64,000 nucleotides of DNA from CALKWS01 sp051020515. GTDB lineage: Bacteria; Actinomycetota; Actinomycetes; Actinomycetales; Beutenbergiaceae. The translations under genes and the position numbers were made by a program. Location: NCBI RefSeq assembly GCF_051020515.1, contig NZ_CP194857.1, positions 372,001-436,000 on the forward strand, in the 5' to 3' direction. Every line of letters begins with the position of its first letter. Position 1 is the stretch's first letter. The notes beneath the pieces are model-generated. The model worked only from the letters and a program-made list of their open reading frames with translations, had not been told where the DNA came from and did no database searches. Shown here one piece after another: positions 27,124 to 36,794 of the stretch.

Positions 27124-27146
27124 CTGCCGGGAAGTCAACCCGGCAG
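27124..27146. terminator. Terminator-like hairpin between convergent genes
   Basis: CTGCCGGG (27124-27131) and CCCGGCAG (27139-27146) pair over 8 bases around a 7-base loop. It lies between the hypothetical gene and the phosphodiesterase gene, whose 3' ends face each other. No T-run. Confidence 0.55.
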
Positions 27147-27175
27147 AGTCCGGGGTTCGTCCGCCCTCCGAGGGT

Positions 27176-27967
27176 TCAGGGCCCGTCCCGGTAGTCCAAG
27201 AACCTGCGCAACCGGTCGGGGCGGTCGGTGATGATCCCGTCCACGCCCGCAGCCACCAACCGTTCCCACTGGGCCACCTCGTTGGCGGTCCACACCATGA
27301 CCTGCAGCCCGGCCCGGTGCGCGCGGGTCACCAGGCCGGGATCCGCCAGCACCCGGGTGAACGCGGGGTTGCACGCCACCGCACCCAGGTGCCGGCTGAG
27401 GGTGACGACCTCATCGTCGAACCGTGAACTCAGGAACCCCGGCCGCACGTCCGGGGTCGCCCGGCGAACCGTGGTGAGAACGTCCGGGAAGAAACTCTGC
27501 ACGAGCACCCGGTCGGCCAGGCCGGCCGCCTTCAGATCGGACAGGACCTGCCCCAGCGGCCCGGCCAGCCAGGGGTCCTTGAACTCCAGCAGCAACTCGG
27601 TGCCCGGGGAGCGCACTAAGAGATCCAGGATGTCCCCGAACAGGGGGATCCGGACTCCGGCGAAGGCAGGGTCGAACCAGGACCCGGCGTCGAACCGGCC
27701 GATCTCGGCCGCATCCAGGTCCGCCACCGCTCCACTGGCGTCGGTGGTGCGGTCCACGGTGGCGTCGTGGATCACGACGCCCTCGCCGTCGGCACTGCAG
27801 TGCAGGTCGATCTCGATCATGTCCGCCCCACCCCGCACCGCGGCGGCGAAGGCGGGCAGGGTGTTCTCCGGGGCCACCATGGAGTCGCCGCGGTGGGCGA
27901 TCACCAGCGGGTGGCGCCGCGGCGCCGGGCCCGTGCCCGGCGTCGCGGCCGGCCGGACCGTACTCAC
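27176..27967 (-). CDS. Glycerophosphodiester phosphodiesterase (UgpQ-type)
   Basis: 263 residues from GTG 27967, which overlaps the binding-protein stop (GTGA). The TIM-barrel GDPD motifs are present: VIAHRGDSMVAPENT, EIDLHCSADGEGVVIHDATVDR (with the Glu/Asp metal ligands and catalytic His), LLLEFKD and ITDRPDRL. It releases sn-glycerol 3-phosphate from glycerophosphodiesters. There is no signal peptide, so it works inside the cell on substrates brought in by the preceding transporter, as E. coli UgpQ does. Confidence 0.9.
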   Translation of the reverse strand: MSTVRPAATPGTGPAPRRHPLVIAHRGDSMVAPENTLPAFAAAVRGGADMIEIDLHCSADGEGVVIHDATVDRTTDASGAVADLDAAEIGRFDAGSWFDPAFAGVRIPLFGDILDLLVRSPGTELLLEFKDPWLAGPLGQVLSDLKAAGLADRVLVQSFFPDVLTTVRRATPDVRPGFLSSRFDDEVVTLSRHLGAVACNPAFTRVLADPGLVTRAHRAGLQVMVWTANEVAQWERLVAAGVDGIITDRPDRLRRFLDYRDGP

Positions 27968-29364
27968 AGGTAGGGCTCGACGTTCTCGCTGAAGGCCCGC
28001 TCGAGTTGGGCGGCCACGTTGGGGAACACGTCCTCGGCGTCGCTGCCCTGCAGGATGATCTCCTCCCACCCGTCGGTGATGATCTGGTCACCACCGGGGG
28101 TGAACACTCGGACCCAGTCCTGGGTGCGGGTGCGCTCGAGCTGGTCCACCGAGGTGCGGAACTGGGGCACCTCCTCATACAACGCACTCATGGTCTCGCC
28201 CTCGATCGCGGAGTGGCGCACCGGCATGTACCCGGTGCCGGCGGAGTAGTCCGCGGTGTTCTCCGCGTTGGTGAGGAAGGCCAGGAACATCGCCCCGGCC
28301 AGTTGCTGGCCGGGTTCGCGGTCGGCCGCGATGGCGATCCCGGTGCCGCCGGTGGGCACAGTCGGTCCCGGCACCGGACCCTCGGGCAGGAACGCCGCGC
28401 CCAACTCGAAGGTCGCGGCCTCCAGGTGCCCGGTCAGGGCACCGGTGGAACCGACCAGGGAGGCGAACATGCCGGCCTGGAAGTCGGCGTTGTTCTGGGC
28501 GCTGAACCCGGCGTAGGCGCCGTCACCGTGGTACAAGTCGCGTACGAAGCGCCCGGCGGCGATCGACTCCTCGGTCTCCAGGGTGACGTCCCACTCCTCG
28601 CTCATCGCCGCACCCAGGCCCCAGGAGACGTTGGAGTACCACCAGGCCGACCACGACGGGCCGTGGCTGAGCCCCAGTGGCGCGCCCTCACCGGGCACCA
28701 CGCCCCAGAGCGCCTCGGACCAGCCGGCCAACTCCTCCCAGGTCTCCGGCCCGCGGTCGGGCAGCCCCGCGGCCTCCCACATGTCCCGGTTGTAGTAGAA
28801 CAGCGGGGTGGAGCGGGCGTAGGGCACCGCGTAGTGCAGGCCTTCGTAGGCGTAGTCCTCGTAGAAGGTGTCCACGAAGTCGTCGGTGTCCACACCCAGG
28901 TGCGCGAACAGGTCATCGACGGGGATGATCTGGCCGTTGACGAAGTAGCGGAACCACCACACGTCGCTGGCCCCGACCAGGTCCGGGATCTCCGAGGTGC
29001 TCGAGGCGGCCTGGAAGCGCTGGGCGATCTCGTCGTAATTGGCGCCGGCGGTGACCAGTTCCACCTCGATGCCGGTCTCGGCGGTGAAGGCGTCGATCAT
29101 CGACTGCTCCCACTCCATGGTGTTGCCGGGATGGTTGGACCACCAGGTGATCCGCTCGGCCGGGTCCACCCCGTCCCACTCGGTCTGGGTGGTGTCGGCG
29201 CGGGCGGTGTCCCCGCCCACGGAGGGGCCGCCGCCACAGGCGGAGAGCAGGCCGGCGGTCGCGGCCGCCCCACCCAGGGTGAGGACGTTGCGGCGAGAGG
29301 GTGTCCAGGTCTCCTTGGTACGTGGGGTCCACAGGGGCGGACGACGACGAGAGGCAGATGACAT
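27964..29364 (-). CDS. ABC transporter binding lipoprotein (UgpB-like)
   Basis: 466 residues from ATG 29364, with GAAGGAG eight bases upstream. A twin-arginine-like signal (SRRNVLTLGGAAATAG) ends in lipobox LLSAC, followed by a family 1 solute-binding fold: ITWWSNHPGN, AASSTSEIPDLVGASDVWW, PLFYYNRDMWEAAGLP and PTGGTGIAI. Family 1 proteins bind sugars or glycerol 3-phosphate. Overlap with a glycerophosphodiesterase gene makes glycerol 3-phosphate or glycerophosphodiesters the best guess. It is the third gene of a four-gene operon. Confidence 0.9.
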   Translation of the reverse strand: MSSASRRRPPLWTPRTKETWTPSRRNVLTLGGAAATAGLLSACGGGPSVGGDTARADTTQTEWDGVDPAERITWWSNHPGNTMEWEQSMIDAFTAETGIEVELVTAGANYDEIAQRFQAASSTSEIPDLVGASDVWWFRYFVNGQIIPVDDLFAHLGVDTDDFVDTFYEDYAYEGLHYAVPYARSTPLFYYNRDMWEAAGLPDRGPETWEELAGWSEALWGVVPGEGAPLGLSHGPSWSAWWYSNVSWGLGAAMSEEWDVTLETEESIAAGRFVRDLYHGDGAYAGFSAQNNADFQAGMFASLVGSTGALTGHLEAATFELGAAFLPEGPVPGPTVPTGGTGIAIAADREPGQQLAGAMFLAFLTNAENTADYSAGTGYMPVRHSAIEGETMSALYEEVPQFRTSVDQLERTRTQDWVRVFTPGGDQIITDGWEEIILQGSDAEDVFPNVAAQLERAFSENVEPYL

Positions 29365-29494
29365 CAGGGGTTCTCCTTCGAAGAACTCATCGGGGGTGAT
29401 ATCGGTTGGTTCGGGACGGTTCGGAAACGGGGGCGAGAGGCCGCGGGGCGGGAGCGAGGGCAAGAGTCCGCAAGGGGCGCATCGCCGTCGGACC

Positions 29495-30439
29495 TCACCC
29501 GGTCACCGCACCGGCGGTCAGGCCGGCGACCAGGCGACGTTGCAGGATCAGGAAGATCACCAGGATCGGCAGCGTGACCAGGGTGGTGGCCGCCATCAGC
29601 ACACCCCAGTTCTGCATCCCCTCCACCCGTTGGAGCAGCGTCAGCCCCACCGGCAGCGGCATCGTGGAGGGGTTGTCCACCACGAGCATCGGCCACAGGT
29701 ACTCGTTCCACTCCCCCACGATCGAGACCAGCGACACCGCCGCGATGGTCGGCACCGACATCGGCACCACGAACCGCCACAGCCGGCGGTAGTGCCCGGC
29801 GCCGTCGAGTTGGGCGGCCTCCAGCACCGAGACCGGCAGGCCGAGGAAGTACTGGCGGAACAGGAACGTGCCGAATGCACTGGCCAGGCCCGGCACGATG
29901 ATGCCCTGGTAGGTGTTCAGCCAGCCCAGGTTCGCGATCAGGGTGTAGTTGGGAATGATCGTGATCTGCCCGGGGATGAGCAGGGCGAACAGCACCAGCA
30001 CGAAGGCGGTCTTCCGCAGCGGCACGTCCACGAACACCAGCGCGTAGGCGCAGGCCAGGCCCAGCAGCACCTTCAACCCGGCGCCCACGGTGGTGATCAG
30101 CACGGAGTTGAAGAACATCCGCGCGATCGGGATGGCGGTGGCGACCTCACCGTAGTTGGACAGGTCGAACACCTCCGGGAGCCAGGCCAACGGAACGGCG
30201 TAGATCTCGGCCGAGGTCTTGATGCTGGCGAGCAGCATCCAGATCAGCGGCACCGACATGATCACGATCACCGCGACCATCACCGCATAGAGCAGCACCT
30301 CCAGCGGCAGTCGCCTCAGCCGCGCCTGCCGGCGCCGACGACGACGGATCTCGGTGCGGTCCAGGCCCTGCGCGGCGCCGGGCTGGGGTGCCGGGGAATC
30401 ATCCGTGGTGGCCGTGGCCGGGGTCAGCACGCTGGTCAC
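29495..30439 (-). CDS. ABC transporter permease (UgpE/MalG-like)
   Basis: 314 residues. A basic cytoplasmic N-terminus is followed by six membrane helices; the EAA loop is EAAQLDGAGHYRRLWRFVVP, contacting the ATPase. It overlaps the upstream permease stop by four bases (GTGA). It pairs with the UgpA-like permease to form the channel of the carbohydrate-type importer. Confidence 0.93.
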   Translation of the reverse strand: MTSVLTPATATTDDSPAPQPGAAQGLDRTEIRRRRRRQARLRRLPLEVLLYAVMVAVIVIMSVPLIWMLLASIKTSAEIYAVPLAWLPEVFDLSNYGEVATAIPIARMFFNSVLITTVGAGLKVLLGLACAYALVFVDVPLRKTAFVLVLFALLIPGQITIIPNYTLIANLGWLNTYQGIIVPGLASAFGTFLFRQYFLGLPVSVLEAAQLDGAGHYRRLWRFVVPMSVPTIAAVSLVSIVGEWNEYLWPMLVVDNPSTMPLPVGLTLLQRVEGMQNWGVLMAATTLVTLPILVIFLILQRRLVAGLTAGAVTG

Positions 30440-31411
30440 GAGTAGTGCACCTTCCGCTCGACGAACTTCAGTTGGATGGCGGTGATGACCAGCAGGATCA
30501 CGAACAGGATCGTGGCCGCGGCCGAGGCGTAGCCGGCCCGGCCGGTCTGGAAGCCCTCGACGTAGATCTGGTACATCAACGTGGTGGTCGAGCCCAGCGG
30601 GCCGCCGTCGGTCATCGCCCGGATCAGGTCGAAGGACTGCAGCGAACTGAGCATCGTGGTGATGAGCAGGAAGAAGGTCACCGGGCCCAGCAGCGGGAAG
30701 ATCACCGAGAAGAAGGTGCGGGCCTTGGAGGCCCCGTCGATCGCGGCCGCATCACGCAGGTCCTGCGGCACCGCCTGCAGGCCGGCCAGGTAGATCAGGG
30801 CCACATAGCCCACGTGCTTCCACAGGTAGACGATCATGATCATCACCAGCGCCCACGGGGTGGTGGAGTACCACTGCGGGGAGGAGGCGCCGATGTTGTC
30901 CAGGAGCACCTTGAGCAGCCCGTAGCGGGGGTTGAAGATGTACAGCCACAACATCCCCACCGCGATCCCGGAGAGCACGTAGGGCGCGAACGCCAGGGTG
31001 CGGGCGATGCCCCGCCCGCGCAGTTTCTGGTTCAACAGCAACGCCAGGCCCAGGCCGAGCACGAGACCCCCCCACGGTGACGAGGCCGAACACGGCGGTG
31101 GTGGCCACCACGGTGGGGGTGCGGGAGTCGGTGAACCACTCCACGTAGTTGCCCAGTCCGACGAACCGTGCCATCGACGAGCCCAGGTTCCACTGCAGCG
31201 TCGAGTAGTAGAAACTCAGGAGCATGGGCCGGTAGGTGAAGATCAGCAGGATGGCGATGTTGGGGCCGGCCAGCAGCAGGAACGCCAGGATGTTTCGCCC
31301 CTTCCATCGCGTGCGCCGCTGGGGCGGGCGGGCCGTTGCGCTCGGGGCTGGTGGGTTCGCGGGCGCGGATCCGAGCGCGGCACCGGCGAGGGCCGGTGAA
31401 GTGCTGCTCAT
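30436..31411 (-). pseudogene. ABC transporter permease (UgpA/MalF-like, frameshifted)
   Basis: The start is ATG 31411 (AAGGAGA five bases upstream). The first frame covers the first helix (FLLLAGPNIAILLIFTYRPML) to VFGLVTVGG, then the frame is lost in a run of seven C at 31067-31073; with six the sequence runs on as LVLGLGLALLLNQ to 30436. The second part has the EAA loop DLRDAAAIDGASKARTFFSV. Corrected length is about 324 residues. First gene of the Ugp-like operon. Confidence 0.85.
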
Positions 31412-31724
31412 CGTTCTCCTTGGGTACGGCCGGGCCGGACGTGGACATGCTGACGCCATGCCCGGTGCCGGCTGTTGGAACTCGGCTGGTCGGGCAGAGG
31501 CAGGGACCGGGATGATCCCCGGGCGGCGGTCACCAGGGCGGGCGGTGTTGCTCCCCGGCCCTGATGCGCGACCGGGATCGAGTCTGGCAGCGGCACCTGA
31601 ACGGTTCTTCCCCGCACGGCGAACGGTGGGCTAACGATCACCGACCGGTGCGTATCCGTTGCCCGGACACGGCCGTGGCCGACGCCGGGGCAGGCCTACG
31701 AGGGCGCTCAGCCCACCGCCCGGG
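31412..31724. other. Intergenic region upstream of the Ugp-like operon
   Basis: 313 bases with no gene I can support. It must contain the operon promoter. Two GTTC-type motifs 22 bases apart on the minus strand (31618-31624 and 31596-31602) faintly recall actinobacterial PHO boxes but are degenerate. Confidence 0.5.
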
Positions 31725-32924
31725 TCAGGCCCGCGAGCGAGGGCGGTCCCGCAACAGCGCCGCTACGGCGGTGCGCAGCCGCGGCCCGAAGGGCACCTCG
31801 ACGCACTTGTGCAGCACCCAGGCCAGCGCGATCGCCACGGCCGTGGCCGCGGCCACGCTCACGGCGGCGGGCACGTGATCGGACAGCATCGAGATCACCC
31901 ACCAGCCCCAGTACTGGTGGATCAGGTACAGCGGATAGGTCAGGCCACCGATCACGGTGAGCCACTTCCAATTCAGGTACTGCAGCCGGGTCCAGCTCAG
32001 GGCCGCCACCGACGCGAAGCAACCCAGGGTGAGGACGCCCAGGATCCACGGGTTGAGTTCGAAGGGGGGTGCGCTCGGCCACCTGGGTACTCAACCCCGG
32101 TACCCCGTGCACCAGCCCGAGTGCCACGTTCACCGCCAGCACCGCCCAGCGGGCCAGGCTGTGCCCGCGGCAGTGGATGAGGTAGATGACCATTCCGCCG
32201 GCGAAGAAGGGGGCATGGCGGTAGATCAGCCAGTCCCACACGTGCGGCACCTCCGCGAGCGCGAATGCCCAGGACACCAGCGGCCATGCCAGCGCCACGA
32301 TCAGCACCCGGCGGGTGGTGATACCGATGAGCAGGAAGATGATCATCAGCAGGTAGAACTTCATCTCCACCCACAGGGTCCAGTACACCCCGTCCACGTG
32401 GCTGATCCCGAAGGCGGACTGGAACATGGTCAGGTTCACCGCTACCTGCCCCGCGCCGGGAGCCCGGCCGGGGTTCCACAGCAGCAGCAACAGCACCGAG
32501 GTGGCCAGCACCGCCACCCAGTAGGCCGGGTAGAGCCGGGCGGCCCGGGAGGCGACGAACCGGCGCAGCCCCCCCGACCCTGGGCCGACATCAGGATCAC
32601 GAACCCGGAGATCACGAAGAACAACGAGGGGGCCAGCGCACCGTAACCGAACCACACCCCCACCGGCCCGGTGGCCTCCTCCACCGACTCCCCCCAGACC
32701 GCATCGGAGTAGGTGTCGAATGCGCCGAAGTGGTACAGCAGCACCGCGAACGCAGCGAAGAAGCGCAGCCCGTCCAGTCCGCGCAACCGGGCGCGTGGCC
32801 GCGCGGGTCCGCTCTCGGCGTGCTCATCCGATGCCGGGTGGGCCAATGTCGCGGACGCAGGAAGCTCCGGTCGGGTGGCTGTCACGAGAGGCGACGCTAG
32901 CGCCGTTCCCGCTGCGTCGGACAC
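31725..32924 (-). pseudogene. Acyltransferase family 3 membrane protein (frameshifted twice)
   Basis: Three frames make one protein of about 400 residues. Frame one: GLDGLRFFAAFAVLLYHF and FFVISGFVILMSAQGR, the family hallmark. It breaks in seven C at 32569-32575; frame two continues LRRFVASRAARLYPAYWVAV to LSTQVAERTP. It breaks again in six G at 32063-32068; frame three continues FELNPWILGVLTLGC to 31725. About ten membrane helices are expected. The family O-acylates glycans or lipids at the membrane. Start GTG 32924 is uncertain. Confidence 0.75.
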
Positions 32925-33113
32925 CCGATGTGACCGAGGCCACCGAGGGGGCGGGCCGGCTTCGGCGATGACGACGGCGCCCGGCGCAGGCCGCGGTTGC
33001 GCCGGGACTCCGTGCTGCCGGGTGTCCCCGCGCGGGGTTATGAATTGTGGAGCGAGGCGCTCTGGCCCCGCCTGCGACCGAGCGTCGCGGCCGCCTCCGG
33101 CACGGACCGAGGA

Positions 33114-33785
33114 TCAGGAGGCGCTGAACCCCGGCGTCTGGTTGCGCTTGGCGCGCAGCCGCTCCCCCTTGGCCCGGGCGTCGGCGCGCAGGTCCTGCTG
33201 GAAGGCGGACATCTTCTCCCGCAGCTGCGCGGCGGCGTCGTCCTCCCCAGCGGCCAGCATCCGCACCGCCAGCAGCCCGGCGTTGCGCGCACCCCCGACC
33301 GACACCGTGGCCACCGGCACCCCCGCAGGCATCTGCACGATGGACAGCAGCGAGTCCATCCCGTCCAGATGTGCCAACGGGACGGGCACTCCGATCACCG
33401 GCAGCGGGGTGAGGGAGGCGAGCATCCCGGGCAGGTGCGCGGCACCCCCGGCCCCGGCGATGATCACCCGCACTCCGCGAGCGGCGGCGCCTGAGCCGAA
33501 GTCGACCATCTCGTGGGGCATCCGGTGCGCGGAGACCACATCCACGTGCGCCTGGAGGCCGAACTCCGCCAGGGCCTCGACCGCCTGGCCCATCACCGGC
33601 CAGTCCGAGTCCGAGCCCATCACCACCGCCACCTGCGGCAGCCGGGCATCCTGGCCGGTCCCGCCGGACACCCCGGGCGCCGAGCCGGTTGTAGTGCCGG
33701 TGGCCATCGTCCCGGGGACCTCGGCGCCGTGGGTGGCGGTGCCGGCGGCCGGGGGGTGCTCCTCGTTCGCCGTCGGTTCGGTCAT
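33114..33785 (-). CDS. purE: N5-carboxyaminoimidazole ribonucleotide mutase
   Basis: 223 residues. The catalytic core (about residues 50-205) has VVMGSDSDWPVMG, VVSAHRMPHEM, IIAGAGGAAHLPGM and ATVSVGGARNAGLLAVR. It converts N5-CAIR to CAIR in purine synthesis. The ~48-residue Thr/Gly-rich N-terminal extension and the charged C-terminal tail are longer than in E. coli PurE; a start at ATG 33707 would remove part of the extension. It follows purK by two bases. Confidence 0.95.
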   Translation of the reverse strand: MTEPTANEEHPPAAGTATHGAEVPGTMATGTTTGSAPGVSGGTGQDARLPQVAVVMGSDSDWPVMGQAVEALAEFGLQAHVDVVSAHRMPHEMVDFGSGAAARGVRVIIAGAGGAAHLPGMLASLTPLPVIGVPVPLAHLDGMDSLLSIVQMPAGVPVATVSVGGARNAGLLAVRMLAAGEDDAAAQLREKMSAFQQDLRADARAKGERLRAKRNQTPGFSAS

Positions 33786-33787
33786 GA

Positions 33788-34905
33788 TCAGCGTCCTTCC
33801 AGAAGATCGGCAGCGGCACGGGCTACCCGGCGCAGGTGCGGCAGGTCGTCCCCGGTCACGGTGACGTGCCCCAGTTTGCGGCCCGGGCGCACCGACTTGC
33901 CGTACAGGTGCACCTTCGCCTCGGGGTAGCGCTCCATGAGTTCGGGGTAGGCCTTGGTGGGATCGGCCAGTTGCGAACCGAGCACGTTGACCATGACCGC
34001 CCAGGGCACCAACTGCTCGGTTCGGCCCAGCGGCAGGTCCAGCACCGCCCGCAGGTGCTGCTCGAACTGGGAGGTGACGGTGGCGTCAATGGTCACGTGC
34101 CCGCTGTTGTGCGGGCGCATCGCCAACTCGTTCACCAGCAGGCGCCCATCCCGGGTGTGGAACATCTCCACCGCCAGCACTCCGGTCACATCCAGTCCCT
34201 CGGCGATGGTGCGGGCGATCCGCGCGGCTTCGCCCGCGCCGTCGTCCTCCAGGTCCGGGGCCGGGGAGATCACCTCCGAGCACACGCCACCCACCTGGGT
34301 GGTCTGCACCGTGGTCCAGGTCTGCACCTGGCCGGAGGGCCGCCGGGCCAGCAGCGCAGCCAACTCGGAGCGGAAGTCCACCGTCTCCTCCGCCAATGCA
34401 CCCTCGGCGGCCCAGTCCGCACCCTCCTGGGCGCTGTGCACGATCCGCACGCCCTTGCCGTCATACCCTCCCACCGGCCTCTTCAACACCACCGGCCAGC
34501 CGATCTCGTCGCCGAAGGCCGCGAGATCGGCCACCGAGTTCACCTCGGCCCAGCGCGGGCAGGGCACCCGAGTTCGGTGAGCACGCGACGCATGTGGATC
34601 TTGTCCTGGGCGGCCCGCAGTGCGCGCGATCCCGGGCGCACCGCCACGCCGTCGGCCTCCAAGCCAGCCAGGAGCGCATACGGCACGTGCTCATGTTCGA
34701 AGGTGAGCACCTGCGCACCGCGGGTGACCCGGGTGAGGGCTTCCTCGTCGTCGGCCGCCCCCACGGGGGCGTCGGGCAGCACCTGGGCGGCTGCGCCGTC
34801 GTCGGCCTCGACCAGGGCGCGCACATGGATGTCCAGCGCGCCGGCGGGTGCGGCCATCATGCGTGCGAGTTGTCCGCCGCCGACGACGGCCACCACAGGT
34901 CCCAT
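33788..34905 (-). pseudogene. purK: N5-carboxyaminoimidazole ribonucleotide synthase (frameshifted)
   Basis: The first frame, from ATG 34905, encodes VVAVVGGGQLARMM and LTFEHEHVPYALL, then stops at 34540. The second frame, entered near 34567, continues PCPRWAEVNSVADLAAFG, the ATP-grasp motif VLKRPVGGYDGKGV and NELAMRPHNSGHVTIDA to 33788. One more G in the GGG at 34567-34569 joins them as ELGVPCPRW. PurK is needed with PurE for purine synthesis in this type of organism, so an assembly error is likely. Corrected length is about 372 residues. Confidence 0.9.
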
Positions 34906-34912
34906 GGCGGCA

Positions 34913-34918
34913 AGCCTA
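34913..34918 (-). promoter_or_regulatory. Likely -10 element of purK, leaderless
   Basis: On the minus strand TAGGCT ends seven bases before ATG 34905. It mirrors an identical hexamer for gtrA on the other strand. Confidence 0.45.
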
Positions 34919-34926
34919 ATGGCGGG

Positions 34927-34932
34927 TAGGCT
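34927..34932 (+). promoter_or_regulatory. Likely -10 element of the GtrA gene, leaderless
   Basis: TAGGCT ends six bases before ATG 34939. The two divergent -10 elements are only 8 bases apart, so polymerase cannot occupy both promoters at once. Confidence 0.45.
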
Positions 34933-34938
34933 CGGGCA

Positions 34939-35463
34939 ATGACCCGTGCGAGCGCTCCGGCACCAGCGCGGCCGGCCGGCCGGATCGGGTCGACGTGGCG
35001 CTCGCGCAGCGAGATCGTCGCGCGGGTGGCCGAGATGGCGCGGTTCGGGTCCGTGGGTCTGCTCGCGTTCGTGGTGGACGTCGGGTTGTTCAACCTGCTG
35101 CGGTTCGGACCCGGGCAGTTACTGGTCGATCAGCCCCTGACGGCGAAGGTCGTCTCGGTCTCGGTGGCGGTGCTGGTGGCGTGGCTGGGTAACCGGTACT
35201 GGACCTTCGCCACCCGGCGTTCCACCGGCGGCGCGGCCGCGCACGGGACGGAACTGGTGAGGTTCGTCGTCGCCAACCTGATCGGGATGGGGATCGCGGT
35301 GGGGTGCCTGGCCGTCTCCCATTATCTGCTCGGGTTCACCTCTCCGTTGGCCGATAACATCGCCGCGAACGGGGTGGGCCTGGTGCTGGGCACCTTGTTC
35401 AGGTACGTGGCCTACCGGCACTGGGTGTTCACCGGTTCGGCGGTCGGCACCTCACGCGGTTGA
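34939..35463 (+). CDS. GtrA-family membrane protein
   Basis: 174 residues with four membrane helices: ARFGSVGLLAFVVDVGLFNLL, the helix after NRYWTFA, VANLIGMGIAVGCLAV and NGVGLVLGTLFRYVAYRHWVF. NRYWTF and RYVAYRHWVF are family signatures. GtrA proteins are thought to move lipid-linked sugars across the membrane or assist polysaccharide glycosylation; Rv3789 in mycobacteria is an arabinogalactan example. The role here may connect to the wall polymer, but the gene is 18 kb from the island. Confidence 0.88.
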   Translation: MTRASAPAPARPAGRIGSTWRSRSEIVARVAEMARFGSVGLLAFVVDVGLFNLLRFGPGQLLVDQPLTAKVVSVSVAVLVAWLGNRYWTFATRRSTGGAAAHGTELVRFVVANLIGMGIAVGCLAVSHYLLGFTSPLADNIAANGVGLVLGTLFRYVAYRHWVFTGSAVGTSRG

Positions 35464-35465
35464 GA

Positions 35466-36791
35466 TCAGCGGCGGCGGCGGCGCCGGCCCACCACCACCA
35501 CCGACCCGGCCGGCAGGACCTCCTCGGGGTCCAACCGCTTGGGCACGGCGTTGAGGAAGACGTTGAACACCGGGGGGCGACGCTGCGCCAGGTCCAACCG
35601 ACCACCGTCGGCGGCGATCAGGTCCCGGGCCAGGCTCAGTCCCAGCCCCGAGCCCTTGCCACTGGTGACGTGCCGTTCGAAGATGCGCGGTGCCAGATCG
35701 TCGCTGACCCCCGGGCCCTCGTCGGCCACCTCGATCACCACACCGGACTCCGCTCCCGGCTTGGAGGGCCGGGCCCGCACCGAGGTGGTGCCCTCGCCGT
35801 ACTTCAGGGAGTTCTCCAGCAGGGTGGACAGCACCTGGGCGATGGCACCGGGGGTGACCAGCACGGCCAGGTCGTCATCGTTCTCGAAGATCAGCTGTCG
35901 GCCGGCGCGGCGGAAGCTGCCCTCCCACTCATCCTCCTGCTGATCGAAGACCTCATCGAGCGGCAGGGGCTGGGTGGTGCCGCCGTCGCGGCTGCGTGAG
36001 GCGGCGAGCAGGTCGTCGACCACCCGGACCAGGCGTTCGAGCTGCTCCAGGGAGATCCGCGCCTCTTCGCGCACCGCCTCATCATCGCTGAGGAGCTGGA
36101 TCTCCTCCAGCCGCATCGACAGCGCCGTCAGCGGGGTACGGAGCTGGTGGCTGGCGTTCGCGGCGAACTGGCGCTCGGCCACCAGGCGGCTGGCCATCCG
36201 GTCCCCGGTCCGGTTCAGCTCCGCGGCCACCAGATCGATCTCCTCCACCCCGGAGGGCTCGAACTGCGGGCGCGCCTGGCCGGCGCCGACCTGTTCGGCG
36301 CTGGCGGCCAGGAACACCAGCGGCGCTGCCAGGCGCCTGGCCTGCCATGAGGCCACCAGTGCGGCGGTTCCCACCGCGATGAGCGAGGCCAGCACCACCA
36401 GGATCACCACCTGGGCGCCCTGCCAGAACAGCCGGGAGGAGGCGATGTGCAAGGACACGTGCGCCCCGGAGGCGGTGTACTGGTTGCGGTAGGTGGTGCG
36501 CCCCTCGATGGGTTCGCCGACCTCGACCACCCTGCCGGTGGGTGAGGTGACCCGCATCCAGACCGGGATGTCGCCGTCGTCGACCCAACGCTCCAGCATC
36601 GCCTCGTCGATATCGGAGCCGGTGGCCAGGCGCGCCTCGACGCTCCTACTCACCGACTGGGTGCGCAACTCCAGGTTGGCCATGCTGGCCTCGTTGACCA
36701 TCAGGGCACCGAAGACCCCCATCGGCACGCCGAGCAGGAGCACCGCGACGGTCACGGCCGCAATCGTCGCAATCAGGACGCGGCGGCGCAG
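35466..36791 (-). CDS. Sensor histidine kinase
   Basis: About 441 residues if started at CTG 36791; the first conventional start (GTG 36755) would cut into the first membrane helix. GGGGAGG lies eight bases before the CTG. Order: helix 1, an outer sensor domain, helix 2 (VVILVVLASLIAVGTAALV), HAMP, dimerisation helix with the phosphorylated His in FAANASHQLRTPLTAL, then the ATPase domain (LLENSLKYG, ADEGPGVSDD, GKGSGLGLSLARDL). The tail is poly-Arg. It pairs with the response regulator whose stop lies three bases upstream. Confidence 0.92.
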   Translation of the reverse strand: MRRRVLIATIAAVTVAVLLLGVPMGVFGALMVNEASMANLELRTQSVSRSVEARLATGSDIDEAMLERWVDDGDIPVWMRVTSPTGRVVEVGEPIEGRTTYRNQYTASGAHVSLHIASSRLFWQGAQVVILVVLASLIAVGTAALVASWQARRLAAPLVFLAASAEQVGAGQARPQFEPSGVEEIDLVAAELNRTGDRMASRLVAERQFAANASHQLRTPLTALSMRLEEIQLLSDDEAVREEARISLEQLERLVRVVDDLLAASRSRDGGTTQPLPLDEVFDQQEDEWEGSFRRAGRQLIFENDDDLAVLVTPGAIAQVLSTLLENSLKYGEGTTSVRARPSKPGAESGVVIEVADEGPGVSDDLAPRIFERHVTSGKGSGLGLSLARDLIAADGGRLDLAQRRPPVFNVFLNAVPKRLDPEEVLPAGSVVVVGRRRRRR

Positions 36792-36794
36792 GGG

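Noticed and set aside
29039..30445. 468-codon plus-strand frame over the Ugp-like permease
   Set aside because: Antisense shadow with low-complexity Gln/His/Arg composition; the minus strand has clear permease motifs.
31596..31624. PHO-box-like GTTC repeats before the Ugp-like operon
   Set aside because: Only two degenerate units 22 bases apart, with a poor middle unit; too weak to call.
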